From Enterobacter sp. R4-368 (GTDB taxonomy: Bacteria > Pseudomonadota > Gammaproteobacteria > Enterobacterales > Enterobacteriaceae): a stretch of 64,000 bases of DNA. Within the stretch, counting starts at the first letter, position 1. Every line of letters begins with the position of its first letter. Below, piece after piece: positions 59,240 to 64,000 of the stretch. The position numbers and the translations under genes were made by a program. The notes beneath the pieces are model-generated. The model was not told the DNA's origin. It was given only the letters and a program-made list of their open reading frames with translations, and did not search any database. The stretch lies in assembly GCF_000410515.1 (NCBI RefSeq), contig NC_021500.1:4278001-4342000 (forward strand), in the 5' to 3' direction.

Positions 59240-60252
59240 TTATCCAGCCCCAACTTCTCCAGTTGTGCGCCCACTTGTTCTGCGCCGTAGAACGTACGGA
59301 TGGTCGGGTTCATCGCCTGGCCGTCCATCACCACGATATGGCCTTTTTTCACCGCCTCAAGCTGGCTGACCGCCGGATCGCTTTTCAGGAATTTGATCTT
59401 CTCTTCCGCGCTGTCCAGCGCCCAGCGGTTACGATCGAGACTGGAGACAACAATCACATCCGGGTTAGAAGCAATAATGCTTTCCCAACTGAGTGTCGGC
59501 CACTCGCTTTCCGAGGTGATAGCGCTGTGCCCGCCAAGCAGGCTGGCGATATAACCGGAAGCGCTATTCTTGCCGCCGACATAGGCATCCGCCGAGGGCG
59601 AGGCGCTGGAGAACCAGAAGACAAACGACAGGTTTTTCTTGCCGTGGCCGAACTTACTGCGCAGCGCCTCTTCGCGCTGTTTAAACCCGGCAATCAGCTT
59701 CTCGCCGCGATCCTGTACATCGAAAATTTCGGCCAGATCGCTGATCTCTTTATAAAGCAGCGACGGGTTCCACAGGGTATGGCGGCTACCGTAAATATCG
59801 CCGTTATCCTGTTTGGTTGCGCAGACTCCCGGTGAGAGATAACTGTTTGCGCCAATGGCGGACAAATCTTCGCGCTTCGCCACTTTGCTGTCCGGCCCCA
59901 GCAGGATCGGCAACTGGGCGGCCACGAAATCGGGCTCCTGGGCAATGATCGACTCAAGCGTTGGGATCTCGACCGTCAGCACTTTCACTTTGGCATTCTG
60001 CGCGGCAAGCTGCGGCAGCACTTTGGTCGGCCAGAACGCGCTGGCCACCATTTTGTCCTGCAAACCAAGCAGCAGCATGATTTCTGCCGTGTTCTGCCCC
60101 AGCGCCACCACGCGCTGCGGCGCTTTGTCGAACGTAACCTGCACTCCGCAGTTTTCAATGGTCAGCGGATAATGGGTGGCTTGCGCCAGAGCGGAACCCG
60201 CAAACAACATCCCCAGTGCAAACAACGATTTTTTAAACATTGGCATCATCAT
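59236..60252 (-). CDS. Periplasmic iron-chelate binding protein (FecB/FepB/BtuF family)
   Basis: This 338 aa protein has a signal peptide (SALA-Q), the class III binding-protein start (PQRVVALGQNTAEIMLLLGLQDKMV), a long linker helix and a C-terminal lobe (SNPDVIVVSSLDRNRWALDS). Two Cys in the mature part (NCGVQVT and GVCATKQD) may form a disulfide. Several in-frame ATGs exist (60252, 60249, 60240); AAGG precedes the first two. A Fur-box-like site lies just upstream. The chelate (siderophore, heme or cobalamin) cannot be decided. Confidence 0.92.
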   Translation of the reverse strand: MMMPMFKKSLFALGMLFAGSALAQATHYPLTIENCGVQVTFDKAPQRVVALGQNTAEIMLLLGLQDKMVASAFWPTKVLPQLAAQNAKVKVLTVEIPTLESIIAQEPDFVAAQLPILLGPDSKVAKREDLSAIGANSYLSPGVCATKQDNGDIYGSRHTLWNPSLLYKEISDLAEIFDVQDRGEKLIAGFKQREEALRSKFGHGKKNLSFVFWFSSASPSADAYVGGKNSASGYIASLLGGHSAITSESEWPTLSWESIIASNPDVIVVSSLDRNRWALDSAEEKIKFLKSDPAVSQLEAVKKGHIVVMDGQAMNPTIRTFYGAEQVGAQLEKLGLDK

Positions 60253-60275
60253 GACCTTGAGAAAGTATTAGTTTT

Positions 60276-60294
60276 GTAAATGCAAATCATTCTT
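60276..60294 (-). promoter_or_regulatory. Fur-box-like site
   Basis: GTAAATGCAAATCATTCTT agrees with the 19-bp Fur consensus GATAATGATAATCATTATC at 13 positions, including the AAT-G and AATCATT halves. It lies 24-42 nt before the binding-protein gene and about 150 nt before the divergent MFS gene. Confidence 0.6.
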
Positions 60295-60446
60295 ATGGCG
60301 GCTCTTATACCGAGCGGCATGGGCCTTGTCAATATGGGGGATTATCAATGAACACCTTGTTTTCAATGTGTGTTTAAAGAGAGTTGCCAGCAGGAAATTT
60401 CCCCGGTATTAAAGACCCTTGCGCGTTTTGCTGACCTGGATCCTTC

Positions 60447-61688
60447 ATGCTTGCCCAAATTTCTGCCCCGTCGAAAGTGACCTCGCCGTATCTGCTCGCC
60501 GGTAGCCAGCTGATTTTTAATATCGGTTTTTATGCGGTGGTGCCGTTTCTGGCGATCTATCTGCGCGACGATTTGCTGCTTTCTGGCTCGTTGATTGGCT
60601 TGATCATCGGTCTGCGCACTTTCTCTCAGCAGGGCATGTTTTTATTAGGCGGCGCGTTATCCGACCGCTTTGGCGCAAGGATCATTATTCTGTGCGGCTG
60701 CGTGGTGCGTATCAGCGGGTATCTGCTGCTGGCGTTTGGCGGGGAGCTGCTGCCGGTGGTACTGGGCGCCTGTTTAACCGGCGTTGGCGGGGCGCTGTTT
60801 TCCCCGTCCATCGAAGCGCTGCTGGCGAAAGCGGGCACGCAGAGTGAAAAAGCGGGAAAGCGCAGCCGCGCTGAGTGGTTCGCGCTGTTCGCCATTTGCG
60901 GCGAATTGGGCACGGTGCTCGGGCCGCTGCTGGGTTCGCTGCTTGCCGGTTTTGGTTTCCAGCGCGTGGCGCTGGCCGGAGCGGGCGTGTTTATGGTTGC
61001 GCTGCTGGTGCTCTTTTTCTGTCTGCCGGGTGGCAACGGGAAAACGGAAACGCTGCATGTGCTACCGTGGTGGAAAACTTTTCGCAAACCGCGTTTTGTC
61101 GCGTTTATGGTGGCCTACAGTGCTTATCTGTTCAGCTATAACCAGCTTTACCTGGCGTTGCCGGTTGAGCTGAGCCGCTCGGGCAGCAGCGAGAAAACCC
61201 TCGGCCCGCTCTTTATGCTGGCGTCGGTGCTCATCATCACGTTACAGATGCCGCTGGCGCGGCTTGCCCGCCGTGTTGGCGCGGCACGCATGTTGCCGGT
61301 GGGGTTTGCGCTACTGGCTGCGTCATTTATCAGCGTTGCACTGTTTGCCGCGACGCCGGCACCGGAAACCTGGCAGCGCTATGTACCCGCCGCCTGCATG
61401 GTGACGCTATTAACGCTCGGGCAAATGCTGATTGTTCCGGTGGGGAAAGATCTGGTGCCATGGTTCGCGGATAACCAGAACCTCGGCGCGCATTATGGCG
61501 CACTGGCGTCGATGGGGGGCGTGACGGTGCTTGCGGGAAACTTCCTGTTAGGTGGGCAACTGGATAACGCGCTGACCCCTTCTGCGGCAGCGAGTATCGC
61601 CTGGTTGTGGCTGGCGCTGATCCCGTTGCTCAGCGCACTGGCCATGATATTTATCTGTCGCCCGATGGCGCAACACGCCGGGCGTTAG
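60447..61688 (+). CDS. MFS transporter (MdtH-like)
   Basis: This 413 aa protein has twelve predicted membrane segments, an MFS signature between TM2 and TM3 (GGALSDRFGARIIIL) and the family-typical GLRTFSQQG stretch also seen in MdtH. It could export a drug or metabolite. It is divergent from the iron-chelate importer and close to the Fur-like site, so a role in siderophore release or cycling is possible but not shown. No Shine-Dalgarno of note was found; ATG 60447 gives the normal N-terminus. Confidence 0.9.
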   Translation: MLAQISAPSKVTSPYLLAGSQLIFNIGFYAVVPFLAIYLRDDLLLSGSLIGLIIGLRTFSQQGMFLLGGALSDRFGARIIILCGCVVRISGYLLLAFGGELLPVVLGACLTGVGGALFSPSIEALLAKAGTQSEKAGKRSRAEWFALFAICGELGTVLGPLLGSLLAGFGFQRVALAGAGVFMVALLVLFFCLPGGNGKTETLHVLPWWKTFRKPRFVAFMVAYSAYLFSYNQLYLALPVELSRSGSSEKTLGPLFMLASVLIITLQMPLARLARRVGAARMLPVGFALLAASFISVALFAATPAPETWQRYVPAACMVTLLTLGQMLIVPVGKDLVPWFADNQNLGAHYGALASMGGVTVLAGNFLLGGQLDNALTPSAAASIAWLWLALIPLLSALAMIFICRPMAQHAGR

Positions 61689-61783
61689 CTGCCTGGCGTG
61701 GCGTAACCGCCAGCGATAAACCACGTCAGAAAGGCGACGGCGACAATAAAAACCAGGATAGGAAACGCAATACCAATTCTCAT
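61685..61783 (-). CDS. yoaK: YoaK-type membrane microprotein (32 aa)
   Basis: This 32-codon frame starts MRIGIAFPILVF and ends GGYATPGS; E. coli YoaK is also 32 aa and starts MRIGIIFPVV and ends GGYAAPGA. It is one hydrophobic transmembrane helix with a short Arg-containing N-terminus. GAGG lies 5 nt before the ATG. Its stop codon overlaps that of the convergent MFS gene. YoaK function is not known. The gene is easily missed because of its size. Confidence 0.85.
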   Translation of the reverse strand: MRIGIAFPILVFIVAVAFLTWFIAGGYATPGS

Positions 61784-61887
61784 AACACCTCGTTACGCTG
61801 TCGCCAGCATGAACACGCACCAAACCGCATCGTCTGCGGGCAGACAACGTTAGCACAAACGCGGGCAAAAAATTACCGCATCAGCGG

Positions 61888-62121
61888 TTAAAAACGGCTG
61901 CGATTTGCCTGCTCGACGGTAATTTTCAGGTAGCTACTGGCGATATGCTCGCGAAAATAGTTTTCCTGCTCGTGGCTCATCAAAAATGCCTGCCAGGTTT
62001 TGGGGGGCACGCCAAGATATTGCTCAACCCGGCCGTTGCTGTGTTCAAGCTCAAGTACGCAGGAGTTTGGATCGTATCCGGCGGCGCGCAGCGCGCGGCA
62101 GGAAAGGGGATGTCTTTTCAT
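61888..62121 (-). CDS. KTSC-domain protein
   Basis: This 77 aa protein fits the small KTSC domain family: the LEHSNGRVEQYLGVPPKTWQAFLMSHEQ-type core (about 24-50) with the F/Y-x-GVP motif and a C-terminal helix. The family's usual Lys-Thr-Ser-Cys element is not evident here; SCR/NSC occur instead. Function of the family is unknown, with suggested links to RNA or lysyl-tRNA metabolism. It is a single gene with a weak ribosome site. Confidence 0.75.
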   Translation of the reverse strand: MKRHPLSCRALRAAGYDPNSCVLELEHSNGRVEQYLGVPPKTWQAFLMSHEQENYFREHIASSYLKITVEQANRSRF

Positions 62122-62521
62122 AATGTGTTCTGCTCAACGTCAATGTCAAAGTGGCACTTCTGCTATTGCTATCGGCAGTGGACGCGGAAAATTTACACTG
62201 CGGCCAGGGATTTAGCGGCGTGCCGTTTAACCAGCGTTTACTAAAAGGGGGGGCAGGCACAGAACGGGATGCGCATTGCGCGTCGTTTCACGGTGTGAAT
62301 CAGACGCCGGCAGGACGTTGCACAGCATGATCGCAGCCGTCCGGCTGTGACATGCACTTATTCGCTGTTCAGCGCGGCAAACCGGTGCGCAGAATGCCAT
62401 GGTGCGGATTAACGAAAAGGGAAACCTGGCACAGTGATGTCATGGGGTAATTCATGCCTAAGCGGTGCCCTCACTAAACAGGAGAGCACTGTTTCGCGTC
62501 GAGCCGGGCTGCACGATCCGG
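62122..62521. other. Intergenic region
   Basis: About 400 nt between two genes of the same strand. The GC-rich stretch 62255-62330 contains several short CG-rich palindromes but no convincing terminator or gene. Confidence 0.4.
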
Positions 62522-63001
62522 TTAGCTGAGTAACGAGATCCAGTCGCTGGGTATATCAGTAAAAAAGGTGGCTTCCTGCGTGGCTGTTCTGGTGCCAACA
62601 ATAACGTATTGGCTTAAGTCAGGGTTCGCGTCGGTTAAAATATAGTACGGCTTGCGTCCATACATATGCCCTTGATCGGGCAGTTGTGCTCCCACGCTGC
62701 CGTCGAGATTAAATTCAAAAAACAGCGCACTCTTCGGGGCGGTGATGCGATATTTATGTTTGCCATAAGAAGCGCCATCTTCAATACAGGAGGTCGAGAC
62801 AGAATCCCCTTTAGAATTACTTATGATGTAACCGCCAATATCCACAAGGTTTTTAAAACCGTTGGTGACAATAAGCTGCTGAATATAGGCAATTGCCTGG
62901 GCTGGAGTTCGCCCGCGGCACGATTCAATGCGCGGTTGGAACCCGGTTTTTTGTATTTCTGAAATAACACGGTTATCACCGCGATAATAAATAGATGGCA
63001 T
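62522..63001 (-). CDS. Putative mono-ADP-ribosyltransferase (cholera/pertussis toxin-like fold)
   Basis: This 159 aa protein begins MPSIYYRGDNRVISEIQKTGF; Arg7 in YRGDNR corresponds to the NAD-binding Arg of cholera toxin (YRADSR). An STS motif lies at 69-71 (GDSVSTSC), and a late TQEATFFTDIPSDWI segment (141-155) aligns with the EQEVSALGGIP catalytic loop. There the second Glu is kept (Glu143) but the first is Thr141. Thus R-S-E of the active site is present, with TxE in place of ExE. No signal peptide is present; AGGAG precedes the ATG. It may be an effector toxin or a regulatory transferase; activity is not proven. Confidence 0.72.
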   Translation of the reverse strand: MPSIYYRGDNRVISEIQKTGFQPRIESCRGRTPAQAIAYIQQLIVTNGFKNLVDIGGYIISNSKGDSVSTSCIEDGASYGKHKYRITAPKSALFFEFNLDGSVGAQLPDQGHMYGRKPYYILTDANPDLSQYVIVGTRTATQEATFFTDIPSDWISLLS

Positions 63002-63400
63002 CTCTTTATCTCCTCATGATTACGATGGGTGTTTATCGTGCACTGCTGGTATTTAATTTTGGTTATCGGATGCGCATCAAAAAAAACAACGCGCCTCTCA
63101 CTGGAGATAAACGGTCGGTATAGTGACGTCATATTTATATCAACCCATTTGAGCTGATTTAAATATTATCCGCTACCTTGTGTTCATCCGATAATCACTT
63201 AAAGATAACGGTGGAAATAAAAAAACAAATCGGGTTTTTGGCGTAGACCTTTTATCCGGGGAGGGTAACGTATCCATTTGATTGCATAACTCTGCGCGTG
63301 CGCGGAAAGCACAAACATAATCCAAACGGTCAGAATGTAGGTAACTTACTGAATAGAAGTGAAAAAATATTGAAATGGCACCCCGGCTAACAAAAAAGTG
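63002..63400. other. AT-rich intergenic region upstream of the ADP-ribosyltransferase gene
   Basis: About 400 nt, AT-rich between 63120 and 63240. It presumably holds the promoter of the ADP-ribosyltransferase gene. No gene is supported. Confidence 0.45.
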
Positions 63401-63424
63401 CTGGCGAACTCGCGCCAGTTTTTT
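63401..63424. terminator. Bidirectional terminator
   Basis: CTGGCG AACTCG CGCCAG is followed by TTTTTT on the plus strand and by CACTTTTTT on the minus strand. It lies about 40 nt past the stop of the membrane-protein gene. Confidence 0.75.
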
Positions 63425-63463
63425 ATGGGCTGCAAAGGAGCGATCGTTGCATCGCAGGTCTGT

Positions 63464-63964
63464 TTATTCGTCCTGTTGGGTAGAAACTACAGACGTTTTT
63501 TCAGCGTTCCGCTTTATAAGTGCCCGCACAACAGGGATTGCGTAAACCACAAACAATAAACAGTTTGCTGCAAATAACAGTGAAGTGTAAATATTGATCG
63601 CCAGGAAGGAGTCCAGTGAGCTGATTTTTACTATTACATCCAGTATTAACCTGAAGAACAGGCTGGAAAGATAATAGTGCGCGTAAGACAGAAACATGAA
63701 ACAGAATAAAATGGTGTAGTTATCGCTATCGTTTGTTTTTCTTATGCTGAATGAGCAATAGTAACGATTTAGCAAAAACAATAGTTCTTTATTGTTTGAT
63801 ACAAATAACAGTGCTGCAAACACCGAGCACATGACTATTGTGAAGACATTCTGCACCTGGTACGTGAAAGGTAAATCTGCCATTACCGTAGAATATGAGT
63901 AGGCGTAATAGCCAATCGATAAAACAGACAGCAGTAACAATATTTTTCGTATCATTTTTCTCAT
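63464..63964 (-). CDS. Hypothetical four-helix membrane protein
   Basis: This protein of about 166 aa has four hydrophobic segments (about 5-22, 34-56, 83-105 and 125-148) and a charged C-terminus. No family is recognised. Start choice is uncertain: ATG 63964 (MRKMIRK), ATG 63955 (behind GGATGAG) and a TTG at 63982 are all possible. Local base composition is AT-rich. It may be the second gene of a unit that begins outside the window. Confidence 0.6.
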   Translation of the reverse strand: MRKMIRKILLLLSVLSIGYYAYSYSTVMADLPFTYQVQNVFTIVMCSVFAALLFVSNNKELLFLLNRYYCSFSIRKTNDSDNYTILFCFMFLSYAHYYLSSLFFRLILDVIVKISSLDSFLAINIYTSLLFAANCLLFVVYAIPVVRALIKRNAEKTSVVSTQQDE

Positions 63965-64000
63965 CCACGGTTTCCCGCTCAAAACACATTCAGGTATTTG

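Overview
The window is a stretch of chromosome from a plant-associated member of the Enterobacteriaceae. Gene order ybcJ-folD-sfmACDHF-fimZ-argU matches the E. coli folD/argU region, and many proteins look close to E. coli homologues. A plant-type LuxR solo with proline iminopeptidase, a periplasmic pectate lyase with a KdgM porin, a bgl operon and a Sleeping-beauty-mutase (scp) operon suggest Kosakonia or a close relative. The genus is an inference; no 16S or marker gene is present.

Layout. 1-2.6 kb: a PTS EIICB permease followed by its probable LacI-family repressor, with a palindromic operator. 2.7-3.9 kb: ybcJ and folD. 4.4-10.1 kb: a complete type 1 fimbrial operon, with fimZ and a second LuxR-type regulator convergent to it (10.1-12.1 kb). 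13.0 kb: tRNA-Arg(TCT) argU with its own promoter. 13.1-17.7 kb: a decayed prophage or island containing an integrase tail, an IraP-like anti-adapter, YnfU, a small heat-shock protein whose leader can fold into a thermometer-like hairpin, a possible small RNA and small orphan genes. 17.7-24.1 kb: scpA-argK-scpB-scpC (succinate to propionate) and a convergent LysR regulator. 24.2-26.4 kb: a lipoprotein, a GNAT acetyltransferase and an unknown gene. 26.5-33.9 kb: a bgl operon in the order G-B-F-H with three antiterminator/terminator elements, followed by an H-NS paralogue. 34.8-40.6 kb: a LysR regulator and redox/lipid-type enzymes. 41-45.7 kb: a chemoreceptor, a PL2 pectate lyase and KdgM. 46.5-54.4 kb: the LuxR solo/pip/peptide ABC transporter locus. 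54.4-57.4 kb: a gate-domain membrane protein and an unknown two-gene unit. 57.4-61.8 kb: a probable Fur-controlled iron-chelate ABC importer, an MFS transporter and a YoaK-type microprotein. 61.9-64 kb: a KTSC protein, a putative ADP-ribosyltransferase and an unknown membrane protein.

How the parts fit. Several systems point to life on plants: uptake of beta-glucosides (bgl), import and breakdown of oligogalacturonides (KdgM and pectate lyase), adhesion (fimbriae), and sensing plus uptake of a peptide- or amide-like plant compound (LuxR solo, Pip, ABC transporter). The strongest lead for a coherent signalling unit is 46.9-54.4 kb. There, two related lux-box-like palindromes sit upstream of pip and between the solo and the transporter operon. 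The most obscure genes are the 434+134 aa pair at 55.7-57.4 kb and the ADP-ribosyltransferase-like protein at 62.5 kb.
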